A stretch of 64,000 bases of DNA, from NCBI GenBank assembly GCA_040779335.1, contig JBFONV010000004.1, forward strand, positions 310,001-374,000, given 5' to 3'. The stretch comes from JBFONV01 sp040779335 (GTDB taxonomy: Bacteria > Pseudomonadota > Gammaproteobacteria > Enterobacterales > Alteromonadaceae). This document shows, one piece after another, positions 45,377 through 53,711 of the stretch. The position numbers were made by a program, and so were the translations under genes. Below the pieces are notes generated by a model that was given only the letters and a program-made list of their open reading frames with translations, did not search any database and had not been told where the DNA came from. Position 1 is the stretch's first letter. The number at the start of each line of letters is the position of its first letter.

Positions 45377-45862
45377 ATGAAGGATGAAAAAAAGGGTTTC
45401 GATTCAATTTACGACAATATCGTTCGTTGGATTGATGATGTTAAGCAACATGAAGTCACTGATATTGTCGAAGTGGTGGATAGAGTAAAAGAATATTTAG
45501 GTGCTGCCGAGTCTATTCCTGAGGAGAAAGTAAAACAATTTGTCGCTAATTTGGAATATGATTTGAACGAATTTTATCAGCAAAACCAAGCAGAGATAAA
45601 ACACTCGACTTATTTAGGTTTGTTAAATGAAACGTTGTGGGAAAAACTTGCACAAATGACTGATAAATCTCAAGTTGAGTGGGCTGAGCTGGTTGATGAT
45701 TTTAAACACGAAGGTGAATATGTCTCTGGAGATTATGTTGGTTTTGGCGTGTTGCAATGTTGCCAGTGTGACCATCAGGTTGAAATATCGCATTTAAGCA
45801 TAGTGCGAGATTGTCTTGAGTGTGGTGGCAAGAACTTTATTCGTTTACCACTTAACCCCTAA
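45377..45862 (+). CDS. ybeL: zinc-ribbon protein YbeL (DUF1451)
   Basis: This 161-aa cytoplasmic protein has an alpha-helical N-terminal region and a C-terminal zinc ribbon with two CxxC pairs (LQCCQCDHQV and CLECGGKNF). It matches E. coli YbeL, which is also divergent from leuS. Function is unknown. The ATG at 45377 has GGAG 8 bases upstream and fits the family start; an ATG at 45356 would add seven residues. Confidence 0.88.
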   Translation: MKDEKKGFDSIYDNIVRWIDDVKQHEVTDIVEVVDRVKEYLGAAESIPEEKVKQFVANLEYDLNEFYQQNQAEIKHSTYLGLLNETLWEKLAQMTDKSQVEWAELVDDFKHEGEYVSGDYVGFGVLQCCQCDHQVEISHLSIVRDCLECGGKNFIRLPLNP

Positions 45863-45992
45863 TGTAAGTATGAATTTCTGACTAATTACTGACTATAAGT
45901 TTGCTTATTTCTTACAGGAAATAGTACACTGGATGATAAATCACATACCACCCTAAGCTGCTTGTTTTTTAAGCATTAATAGAGAGCTCTGC

Positions 45993-48377
45993 ATGTCAAA
46001 AACTGCTGATCAACTGCGCCTAACTTCTACTCAGTTGACGTCAAATCTAACCGAAAAGTTATTTTCAAAAACAACGCCAGATATTGAGCAGGCTTTTGTT
46101 GGACATGAGCGAGCAAAAGAAGCATTAGATTTTGGCTTGTCTATGGACGCTGTCGGTTTTAATGTTTACGCCATGGGCGAACATGGAACAGGTCGTCAAA
46201 CGCTAATAAAACAAATGCTTACGGCAATGGCATCGGAAAAAGCTACGCCACCTGAGTGGTGTTATATTAATAATTTTGATGATACCCATGCACCATTAAG
46301 GCTTTATGTTAGCCCCGGAGATGGCAAATACCTACTAAAGCGCATGAATACCTTTATTGATGAGCTATTAGATTTGTTTCCTGAAATATTTGATAACCCT
46401 AGTTATCAAAGACAAAGGGCGGCTATCGATAGAGACTTTAATCAGAAATATGATGAAGCGATTGCGCAAGTAGAAGATGTCGCGTTAAAGCAACAAGTTG
46501 CATTATATGAAGAAGATGGTGAAGTTGGTTTTGCCCCTTTGGTGGATGGTAAGCCACTAGACGATAAAGAATTTGCCAATATGGAAGAAGAAAAGCGCCT
46601 TGCTTTTTATCAACTATTGGCAGAATTGGAAACCCTACTTTCAGAAAAGTTGATTGAATTGCCGCAATGGAAAAGAACCTCTTCTGATAAATTAAGAAAG
46701 CTTAAATATGAAACCGCTGAGCAAAGTATTCGTCCTTTTCTAAAGGAACTAGAACATGAATTTGCTAGCAATTTAGGGGTACTTAAGTATTTATCAAAGG
46801 TAAAAGCCCATATTGTTGATGCGGTGCTGGAGATTTTAGTCGACGAAAATAATGAAAACCTTAACGACAAAGATAACCGTAAGTTGATGGTTGAGCGTTT
46901 TTTGCCTAATTTATTGGTTGCTCGAGAGCTAGATGAAGGTGCACCGATTATTTATGAACAAAACCCAACTCATCAGAATTTATTTGGCCATGTTGATTTT
47001 GCCAGCTTTCAAGGCTCTACTTATACCAGTTATCGATTGATCAGACCTGGTGCCTTACATAAAGCCAATGGCGGCTACTTACTCTTGGATGCGGAAAAAC
47101 TGCTGAATCAACCTATGGTGTGGTCAAGGTTAAAACTGGCGTTAAAGACGCAAGAGATATCCCTTGAAAGTCCACTGTCGGAATATAATCAACCAAGTTT
47201 TTACAGTTTACAGCCTGAAAAAATTCCGCTACAGGTCAAAGTAATATTATTGGGCGATTCTGAAATTTACTACACTTTACAAGAATATGATCAGGAGTTT
47301 ACTGAACTGTTTCGTGTACTGGCTGATTTTGACCGGCATTTAGATAAAACTGAAAGTAATCTTATTGCATATGGTAATTTGATCCGCAAACGCGCTCTTT
47401 TTCACAATTATCCAGAAATTTCTGATGATGCGGTCGTTGAATTGGTACGTTATGCACTGAGGCGAGCGGAGCATAAACTTAGAATTTCAGCCAATATTGT
47501 CCAAGTTAATGATCTGCTTGATGAGGCAAACTACATTTGGAACAAAAATGGTCGCGAAGGCATTATTACTTCACAACATATTGCAGCGGCGTTAAAGGCA
47601 AAACAACGACGAACGGGGCGATTAAGTGAAGCATGGCGCAATGATATTACTGAGCGTCAAGTGCTGATCAGTACTCAAGGGGAATATGTTGGTAAAGTTA
47701 ACGGCTTGACTGTCTTGGAAATAGGGGACAGTGTCTTTGGTACGCCTGCTAGGATCACAGCAACGGTATACGCGGGGAGTGATGGCGTAACTGATATCGA
47801 AGGTGAAGTCGATTTAGGCAGATCAATTCACTCTAAAGGCGTATTGTTATTAACGGGATATTTGGGTCATAAATACGGACAGAAATTACCTGTATCTATT
47901 TCTGCCAATATTGCTATTGAGCAATCTTATGGCCATATTGATGGTGATAGTGCTTCTATGGCAGAGTTATGTGCGCTGGTATCGAGTATTACCTTACTGC
48001 CCATTGACCAGGGCATTGCGATCACTGGCTCGATCAACCAACATGGTGAAGTGCAGTCTATTGGCGGAGTTAACGAAAAAATCGAAGGTTTTTACGAACT
48101 TTGTAAAGACACCGGATTAACTGGCAACCAAGGTGTGATAATTCCTGCTACTAATGTGATCAATTTAATGTTGGCCCCTGAGGTTATCGATGCAGTAGAA
48201 AACGGGCTGTTTTCTATTTATGCCGTAGATGATATTGATCAAGCGCTTGAATTATTAATGAAGCAACCTGCCGGTGAAGTTAGTCGGACAGGACGTTACC
48301 CGCGAAAATCGATTCATGGGTTAGCAGTCGATAAACTCTCCGCTTTTGCTGATTTATTGCAAGGCAGTGATGAATAA
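45993..48377 (+). CDS. Lon-family ATP-dependent protease (LonH/YcbZ type)
   Basis: This 794-aa protein has an N-terminal AAA-like region with a degenerate P-loop (AMGEHGTGRQTLI near residues 55-68) and a long helical insert. A HANGGYLLLDAEKLL Walker-B-like segment lies near 355, and the C-terminal S16 protease domain carries catalytic Ser in HIDGDSASMAEL near 655 and Lys in GVNEKIEGF near 698. The pattern fits YcbZ/LonH rather than classical Lon, which has a separate N-terminal substrate domain. The substrate is unknown. It is a single-gene unit ending in a hairpin terminator. Confidence 0.9.
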   Translation: MSKTADQLRLTSTQLTSNLTEKLFSKTTPDIEQAFVGHERAKEALDFGLSMDAVGFNVYAMGEHGTGRQTLIKQMLTAMASEKATPPEWCYINNFDDTHAPLRLYVSPGDGKYLLKRMNTFIDELLDLFPEIFDNPSYQRQRAAIDRDFNQKYDEAIAQVEDVALKQQVALYEEDGEVGFAPLVDGKPLDDKEFANMEEEKRLAFYQLLAELETLLSEKLIELPQWKRTSSDKLRKLKYETAEQSIRPFLKELEHEFASNLGVLKYLSKVKAHIVDAVLEILVDENNENLNDKDNRKLMVERFLPNLLVARELDEGAPIIYEQNPTHQNLFGHVDFASFQGSTYTSYRLIRPGALHKANGGYLLLDAEKLLNQPMVWSRLKLALKTQEISLESPLSEYNQPSFYSLQPEKIPLQVKVILLGDSEIYYTLQEYDQEFTELFRVLADFDRHLDKTESNLIAYGNLIRKRALFHNYPEISDDAVVELVRYALRRAEHKLRISANIVQVNDLLDEANYIWNKNGREGIITSQHIAAALKAKQRRTGRLSEAWRNDITERQVLISTQGEYVGKVNGLTVLEIGDSVFGTPARITATVYAGSDGVTDIEGEVDLGRSIHSKGVLLLTGYLGHKYGQKLPVSISANIAIEQSYGHIDGDSASMAELCALVSSITLLPIDQGIAITGSINQHGEVQSIGGVNEKIEGFYELCKDTGLTGNQGVIIPATNVINLMLAPEVIDAVENGLFSIYAVDDIDQALELLMKQPAGEVSRTGRYPRKSIHGLAVDKLSAFADLLQGSDE

Positions 48378-48424
48378 TCGTTACTTCTCATCGCAATTTG
48401 CTATTAAAAAATAATGTTAATGAA

Positions 48425-48455
48425 ATAGGTGTGTTACATTGCACACCTATATTTT
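48425..48455 (+). terminator. rho-independent terminator of the LonH-type gene
   Basis: A 9-bp stem (ATAGGTGTG 48425-48433 with CACACCTAT 48442-48450), an 8-base loop and an ATTTT tail, 48 bases after the stop. Confidence 0.75.
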
Positions 48456-48780
48456 CTAGTATATCTATAGTTATTGCTTAAATACTGCAATTGCCATTAT
48501 CGAAATTCTGCAATATCAAAATTCTTTTCTATACTTCTTTCATGGGGTTATACCAATGAGAGATGTGGTAGCGACAAGATCCCTTTTTGAGCGACTAATC
48601 GAGGGGATAACCACTAAAAAAATAATAACAATAATAAAGCACTGGTCATTAGCAAATAACAAGTGTAGTAACTTTTTCACCTTTTTTCTCACTATACTAT
48701 TTTCAATAGTAGGTACTATTTTGTATTTTTTTTATAAAACTTATTGAATTTTAAGAAAAATTATACTTTTTCATCTTTTT

Positions 48781-48789
48781 TGCTATGCT
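48781..48789 (+). promoter_or_regulatory. candidate extended -10 promoter of the nuo operon
   Basis: TGC-TATGCT matches an extended -10 element (TGn plus 4-5 of 6 bases). The hexamer 17 bases upstream (TTATAC) is a poor -35, which extended -10 promoters tolerate. Transcription from about 48796 would give a leader of about 110 bases before nuoA. This is the best match I see but it is not certain. Confidence 0.4.
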
Positions 48790-48799
48790 GTTATTACGG

Positions 48800-48855
48800 T
48801 GCTTAAAAAAGCATCAGTATTACCAATACTAAGAATACAACAACAATTATTGTTG
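48800..48855 (+). repeat. three consecutive short inverted repeats in the nuo leader
   Basis: Three perfect dyads occur in 56 bases: TGCTT-AAAA-AAGCA (48800-48813), AGTATT-ACC-AATACT (48816-48830) and CAACAA-TTA-TTGTTG (48841-48855). Each would form a small hairpin in the 5' leader. None has a following T-run, so they are not intrinsic terminators. Stability, stacking or regulator binding are all open. Confidence 0.6.
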
Positions 48856-48907
48856 GAACGCTTGATAAGTAAGTTGTTTATTAGGTTTTTCATCGGTCGA
48901 TAGACTT

Positions 48908-49348
48908 ATGGGGGATGCGGACTTGGAAAGTCAAATTACGACAATATGGCCGATCGCGGCATATTTTCTGATACTTATCGGTATGCTGATTTTTATGATG
49001 GTGTTGTCATATTTTTTAGGTCCGAAAACACAAACCCGCGCTAAAAATATACCTTACGAATCAGGGGTTGTTTCAGTCGATGAAAATAAAACCCGATTCG
49101 CCAATCACTATTTCCTCTACGCCATTTTTTTCGTCATTTTCGATTTAGAAACCATTTTTCTATTTGCTTGGGTGATTGCCTTTGATGAAGTGGGCTGGTT
49201 AGGTTTTATTGAAGCCAGTATTTTTATTGTCGTATTACTGGTTGCATTGCTTTATTTATGGCGAATTGGGGCGCTAGAACTTAAGTACCGACACCTACCT
49301 TTTCGTGCGCAAAAGCTTAATAACGATCAATTTCTGGCGAGGAGATAA
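48908..49348 (+). CDS. nuoA: NADH-quinone oxidoreductase subunit A
   Basis: NuoA is a small membrane-arm subunit of complex I near the quinone site. The 146-aa protein has three helices and the family signatures PYESGVVSVDENKTRFANHYFLYAIFFVIFDLE (around residues 49-81, including the conserved FDLE). The ribosome-binding site of the ATG at 48908 is weak, so the N-terminus is less certain. It is the first gene of the operon; nuoB begins 2 bases after its stop. Confidence 0.95.
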   Translation: MGDADLESQITTIWPIAAYFLILIGMLIFMMVLSYFLGPKTQTRAKNIPYESGVVSVDENKTRFANHYFLYAIFFVIFDLETIFLFAWVIAFDEVGWLGFIEASIFIVVLLVALLYLWRIGALELKYRHLPFRAQKLNNDQFLARR

Positions 49349-49350
49349 CA

Positions 49351-49989
49351 ATGGAGTGGTCGTTAACGAAAGCCAAACTTGATGAAGCGATGGCTCAGCC
49401 AAAATCGTTATCAGAGCAAGATCTAAAACGCAGTGTTTTTATGGCTAAACTCGATGATATGGTTAATTGGGGGCGAAAGAATTCAATTTGGCCGTTTAAT
49501 TTTGGCTTAAGCTGCTGTTATGTTGAAATGGCAACCAGTTTTACTTCACGCCATGATATCGCACGCTTCGGCGCGGAAGTGATCAGAGCGACCCCACGCC
49601 AAGCTGATTTAATGGTGATCTCAGGGACATGTTTTAGAAAAATGGCCCCCGTTATTCAACATCTCTATGAACAACTATTAGAGCCGAAATGGATTATTTC
49701 AATGGGATCATGTGCTAACTCTGGCGGCATGTATGACATATATAGTGTGGTACAGGGCGTCGATAAATTTATTCCTGTCGACGTTTATGTTCCCGGTTGT
49801 CCACCTCGCCCTGAAGCGTTATTAGAAGCATTATTGTTACTACAAACGAGCATAGCAAACCAGCCAAGGCCGTTAAGTTGGGTGGTGGGTGAACAAAACG
49901 TCAGCCAAATAGCAAAACCGTCACTTCGTGACATCAAGCATCAAGAGCGTATCCAGATCACTAATCTTGATTCTCCGGATAATTGTTAG
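49351..49989 (+). CDS. nuoB: NADH-quinone oxidoreductase subunit B
   Basis: NuoB holds the terminal [4Fe-4S] cluster N2 that reduces quinone. The 212-aa protein has the adjacent cysteine pair in LSCCYVEMATS, GTCFRKMAPVI, GSCANSGGMYD and the PGCPPRPEALLEALLLL motif, giving all four ligands. A good ribosome-binding site (AGGAGA) precedes the ATG. The C-terminal extension (SQIAKPSLRDIKHQERIQ) is slightly longer than in E. coli. It overlaps nuoCD by 7 bases. Confidence 0.97.
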   Translation: MEWSLTKAKLDEAMAQPKSLSEQDLKRSVFMAKLDDMVNWGRKNSIWPFNFGLSCCYVEMATSFTSRHDIARFGAEVIRATPRQADLMVISGTCFRKMAPVIQHLYEQLLEPKWIISMGSCANSGGMYDIYSVVQGVDKFIPVDVYVPGCPPRPEALLEALLLLQTSIANQPRPLSWVVGEQNVSQIAKPSLRDIKHQERIQITNLDSPDNC

Positions 49990-51821
49990 GTGGTCATGAT
50001 GAACTTTCGACACGGTATCAAACCATGGTAAAGATTAATCTTGGCAACAGTAAAGATTGGCAAATGACCTCAGCAATTGCCATTGCTGACGAAATCGCCG
50101 CACTGGCTCCTGATATTAAGATCACTGCGGTGTCTGCGATTGAAAATATTGTTGATGATATCAGCAGTTTTTGGCTTGAAAAAAATGATCTCACTAAATT
50201 AATGCAAGTGGTGAGATTTGACTTAATTAATCCATTTGATATGTGCTTTGATTTAACGGCTATTGATGAAACTGAGCGTCAACATAAAGCCAATCATGTT
50301 GGTGACTACACCGTCAGTTATCATTTGCGCTCCTATGAACGTAATCAAGATATTCGCGTAAAAGTAAGGCTAAATGAGGGCGATAAAAATTTGCCAAGTG
50401 TATGCTCGTTTTGGCCGAATGCCAATTGGTATGAACGAGAAATTTGGGACATGTTTGGTATTACCTTTGAAGGCCACCCCTTTTTGACTCGCATCCTTAT
50501 GCCCCAGACTTGGCAAGGTCATCCATTATTAAAAACCCATCCAGCACGAGCGACCGAGATGGACGCTTTCACATTGCCTCCATACCAACAGGATAAAGAG
50601 CAACAGGCACTAAAATTTAATCCTGAAGCATGGGGGATGAAACGACAAAGTAATGATAATGACTTTATGTTTCTAAATTTAGGGCCAAACCACCCCAGTG
50701 TTCACGGTGCCTTTAGAATAGTTTTGCAATTAGATGGTGAGGAAATTGTCGATTGTGTGCCTGATATTGGTTATCACCATCGCGGCGCTGAAAAAATGGG
50801 GGAACGACAATCCTGGCACAGCTATATTCCCTATACCGATCGTATTGATTATCTCGGCGGGGTGATGAACAACTTCCCTTACGTGATGGCAGTAGAGAAA
50901 CTCGCAGGAATTACCGTCCCTGAACGCGCGAAAATGATCCGCATCATGACCGCAGAAATGTTTCGTATTCTTAGCCATTTACTCTTTTATGGGACCTTTG
51001 CTCAAGATATTGGTGCGTTATCGCCAATATTTTATATGTTTATCGATCGTGAAAAACTCTTTGGCATTATTGAAGCATTTACTGGTGCTCGCATGCATCC
51101 GAGTTGGTTCCGAATCGGCGGTATTGCTCACGATTTACCTAATGGGTGGCAAGCCTTAGTCAGAGACTATGTTAATTACTTACCTAAGCGCCTTGATCAA
51201 TATGAAAAAATGGTCATGCAAAATTCCATTTTGAAAAAAAGAACCGTTGATATCGGCGCGTACTCCACCAAAGAGGCGATTGAGTGGGGGATAACAGGAC
51301 CTGGATTACGCGCAACTGGATATTCGTGGGATCTGCGTAAACAAAGGCCTTATAGCGGATACGATCAATTTGATTTTGAAGTGCCCACTGGAGATAAAGG
51401 CGATTGCTATGACAGGTGTCGGGTGCGCGTTGAAGAAATGCGACAAAGCATTCGTATTATCGAGCAATGCTTAAATAATATGCCCGAAGGTCCTTATAAA
51501 GCTGAACACCCACAAACCACACCGCCAGATAAAGCAAAAACAATGAAAGACATCGACACCTTAATTCCTCATTTTGTTAATGTCTCATGGGGCCCCGTGA
51601 TCCCTGCTGGCGAAGTGTCAATGTGCGTGGAAGCCACCAAAGGCATTATGGGCTATCACTTAATAAGCGATGGCAGCACCATGAGTTACCGTACGAGAAT
51701 TCGAACTCCCAGTTTTGCCCATTTACAAATGTTGCCGTTGATCAGTAAGGGGCAATTAGTCGCGGATTTAATCGCGACATTAGGGAGTGTTGATTATGTT
51801 ATGGCCGATGTCGACAGGTAA
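49983..51821 (+). CDS. nuoC: NADH-quinone oxidoreductase fused subunits C/D (TTG start)
   Basis: This 612-aa protein is the fused NuoCD found in E. coli and other gammaproteobacteria. NuoC covers about residues 1-190 (FWPNANWYEREIWDMFGITFEGHP), a linker follows, and NuoD covers about 215-612 (LNLGPNHPSVHGAFRIVLQLDGE, YHHRGAEKMGE). It ends SVDYVMADVDR, so the quinone-pocket region is intact. The TTG at 49983 overlaps the nuoB stop; an ATG at 50025 would lose 14 residues (LGGHDELSTRYQ...) that may correspond to the E. coli N-terminus. I prefer TTG with moderate confidence. Confidence 0.93.
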   Translation: MLGGHDELSTRYQTMVKINLGNSKDWQMTSAIAIADEIAALAPDIKITAVSAIENIVDDISSFWLEKNDLTKLMQVVRFDLINPFDMCFDLTAIDETERQHKANHVGDYTVSYHLRSYERNQDIRVKVRLNEGDKNLPSVCSFWPNANWYEREIWDMFGITFEGHPFLTRILMPQTWQGHPLLKTHPARATEMDAFTLPPYQQDKEQQALKFNPEAWGMKRQSNDNDFMFLNLGPNHPSVHGAFRIVLQLDGEEIVDCVPDIGYHHRGAEKMGERQSWHSYIPYTDRIDYLGGVMNNFPYVMAVEKLAGITVPERAKMIRIMTAEMFRILSHLLFYGTFAQDIGALSPIFYMFIDREKLFGIIEAFTGARMHPSWFRIGGIAHDLPNGWQALVRDYVNYLPKRLDQYEKMVMQNSILKKRTVDIGAYSTKEAIEWGITGPGLRATGYSWDLRKQRPYSGYDQFDFEVPTGDKGDCYDRCRVRVEEMRQSIRIIEQCLNNMPEGPYKAEHPQTTPPDKAKTMKDIDTLIPHFVNVSWGPVIPAGEVSMCVEATKGIMGYHLISDGSTMSYRTRIRTPSFAHLQMLPLISKGQLVADLIATLGSVDYVMADVDR

Positions 51822-51843
51822 TATTTTTTGAGCAGGTAAAATT

Positions 51844-52401
51844 ATGCAAGTAATTGAAACAGTGACACTTGATTATAGAAGTTACCTGACCGCGAATGAA
51901 ATTGCGGCCATAGAACATGAAGCGAGCATTATGGAAACACGAGAAGCTGCCGGAATTGAAGCGCTTAAAGTGGTGCAAGCACACCGCGGCTGGGTAAGCG
52001 ATGATAGTTTATTGGCGATTGCTCAACTGCTCAATATATCGACGGCGCAGTTAGAGGGCGTCGCGACATTTTATAATCTTATCTACCGCCAACCCGTGGG
52101 TAAATATGTTATTCATATTTGCGATAGCATTAGTTGTCATTTAACGGGCTATGAGCAAGTTTTAGCTGCAATAAAAAATCACCTGGGTATTGAATACGGT
52201 CAAACGACAAAAGATGGTTTATTTACCTTATTGTCAAATGTTTGTTTAGGGGGGTGCGATAAATCGCCGGTGATGATGATCGGCAAAAGACATTATGAGT
52301 ATTTAACCCCTGAAAGTGCGGTGGCAATCATTAACGGTTTGAGCGTCAATGTAGATACACAAAATGTCGTCGCCGAGAAAGTGGAGATTGACCATGAATA
52401 A
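51844..52401 (+). CDS. nuoE: NADH-quinone oxidoreductase subunit E
   Basis: NuoE carries a [2Fe-2S] cluster (N1a) in the NADH-input module. The 185-aa protein has a thioredoxin-like fold with ligands in HICDSISCHLTG and NVCLGGCDKSPVMMI, and the N-terminal IEALKVVQAHRGWVSDDSLLAIAQLL. It follows nuoCD by 22 bases and overlaps nuoF by 8 bases. Confidence 0.96.
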   Translation: MQVIETVTLDYRSYLTANEIAAIEHEASIMETREAAGIEALKVVQAHRGWVSDDSLLAIAQLLNISTAQLEGVATFYNLIYRQPVGKYVIHICDSISCHLTGYEQVLAAIKNHLGIEYGQTTKDGLFTLLSNVCLGGCDKSPVMMIGKRHYEYLTPESAVAIINGLSVNVDTQNVVAEKVEIDHE

Positions 52402-53710
52402 CAGTGGAAATCAACCATTAACAGGGCTGGTTGATATCGAAAAACCGCTGACTATTAACGACTATAAAGCTAGGGGGGGATACATTGGCGCTGAAAAAGC
52501 GCTGACTGAATATAGCCCGGCACAGGTGTTAAAAATTGTGCAAGACTCTGGGTTAAAAGGCCGCGGTGGTGCTGGCTTTCCAACAGGAATGAAGTGGAGT
52601 TTTGTGCCGATGTTTGCTCCAGATGATGAACAGGCACCAGATAATAAATATTTAGTGTGTAATGCTGATGAAATGGAGCCAGGCACATATAAAGACAGGT
52701 TGTTGCTTGAAGGAGTCCCTCATCAACTTGTTGAAGCCATGATTATTGCCGGCTACACCATTGGCGCGAATAAGGCATATATTTTCTTGCGAGGCGAATA
52801 TCATTTGGCTGCACGTCGATTACAAAGTGCTATCGATGAAGCCTATCAGGAAAAATGGCTGGGCAGTGATATTCAAGGACGCGGATATCACTTAGATTTA
52901 TATGTTCACACCAGTGCAGGGCGATATATATGTGGAGAAGAAACCGCACTTATTAATGCCTTGGAGGGAAAAAGGGCCAATCCGCGTGCTAAACCCCCAT
53001 TTCCACAAGTCAGTGGTTTGTTTGGCAAACCAACGATTGTCAACAATGTCGAAACCTTAAGCAATTTACCGCATATATTAAAAAATGGCGTGCAATGGTT
53101 TCAGCAATTATCCCCTAACAGCGACGCGGGCACTAAAATATATGGTGCGTGTGGCCGAGTAAAATCGCCCGGGCTTTGGGAGTTGCCGATGGGGGTGACT
53201 ATTAGAGACGTGTTGTATGGACATGCTGGTGGTATGCAAGACGGCCTTAAACTCAAAGGGCTTTTACCTGGAGGGGCGTCCACTGATTTTTTACTACCCG
53301 AACATTTAGATACGCCGATGGATTACGATTCTATTGCCAAAGCTGGCAGTCGTTTAGGGACAGGTGGTTTGATTGTTTTGGATGATCAAAATTGTCCGGT
53401 GGCAATGGTGTTAAACTTAATGCGTTTTTTTGCACAAGAATCGTGTGGTTGGTGCACTCCTTGTCGAGATGGTACTCCTTGGGCGGTGGAAGTATTGGCA
53501 CGTATCGAGGCAGGCAATGGCAACGCAGAAGATCTCGATACCTTAGCAAAGCTTTGCGATTTCATGTGGATTGGTAAAACCCATTGTGCACTTGCCCCTG
53601 GTGCGGTTGAACCATTAAAAAGCGCCCTTAAATATTTTCACGACGAATTTGAGCAACACATAGATCATGGTTGCTGTCCCTATCATCAGAATGCCACGGG
53701 GGGACATTAA
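52394..53710 (+). CDS. nuoF: NADH-quinone oxidoreductase subunit F
   Basis: NuoF binds NADH, FMN and cluster N3. The 438-aa protein has the NADH/FMN motif GLKGRGGAGFPTGMKW near residue 50, VCNADEMEPGTYKDR near 87 and the [4Fe-4S] motif ESCGWCTPCRDG near 350 with a further Cys in KTHCALAPG. The ATG at 52394 has GTGGAG 7 bases upstream; a GTG-initiated extension from 52364 is less likely. It is the substrate-binding site of complex I. Confidence 0.97.
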   Translation: MNNSGNQPLTGLVDIEKPLTINDYKARGGYIGAEKALTEYSPAQVLKIVQDSGLKGRGGAGFPTGMKWSFVPMFAPDDEQAPDNKYLVCNADEMEPGTYKDRLLLEGVPHQLVEAMIIAGYTIGANKAYIFLRGEYHLAARRLQSAIDEAYQEKWLGSDIQGRGYHLDLYVHTSAGRYICGEETALINALEGKRANPRAKPPFPQVSGLFGKPTIVNNVETLSNLPHILKNGVQWFQQLSPNSDAGTKIYGACGRVKSPGLWELPMGVTIRDVLYGHAGGMQDGLKLKGLLPGGASTDFLLPEHLDTPMDYDSIAKAGSRLGTGGLIVLDDQNCPVAMVLNLMRFFAQESCGWCTPCRDGTPWAVEVLARIEAGNGNAEDLDTLAKLCDFMWIGKTHCALAPGAVEPLKSALKYFHDEFEQHIDHGCCPYHQNATGGH

Positions 53711-53711
53711 A

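Larger units (their letters stand above)
48456..48907 (+). other. AT-rich intergenic region upstream of nuo
   Basis: This stretch of about 450 bases separates the LonH-type gene from nuoA. It holds a doubtful 63-aa frame (48556-48747) with one hydrophobic C-terminal segment and no good ribosome-binding site, which I do not call. An ACTATT-TTC-AATAGT dyad lies near 48698-48712. A candidate promoter and three small hairpins in the presumed nuo leader are listed separately. Confidence 0.6.

Noticed and set aside
48556..48747. 63-aa frame with a hydrophobic C-terminal segment upstream of nuoA
   Set aside because: It lies in AT-rich intergenic DNA where long hydrophobic frames arise by chance, has only a weak GGGG before the ATG, and resembles no family.
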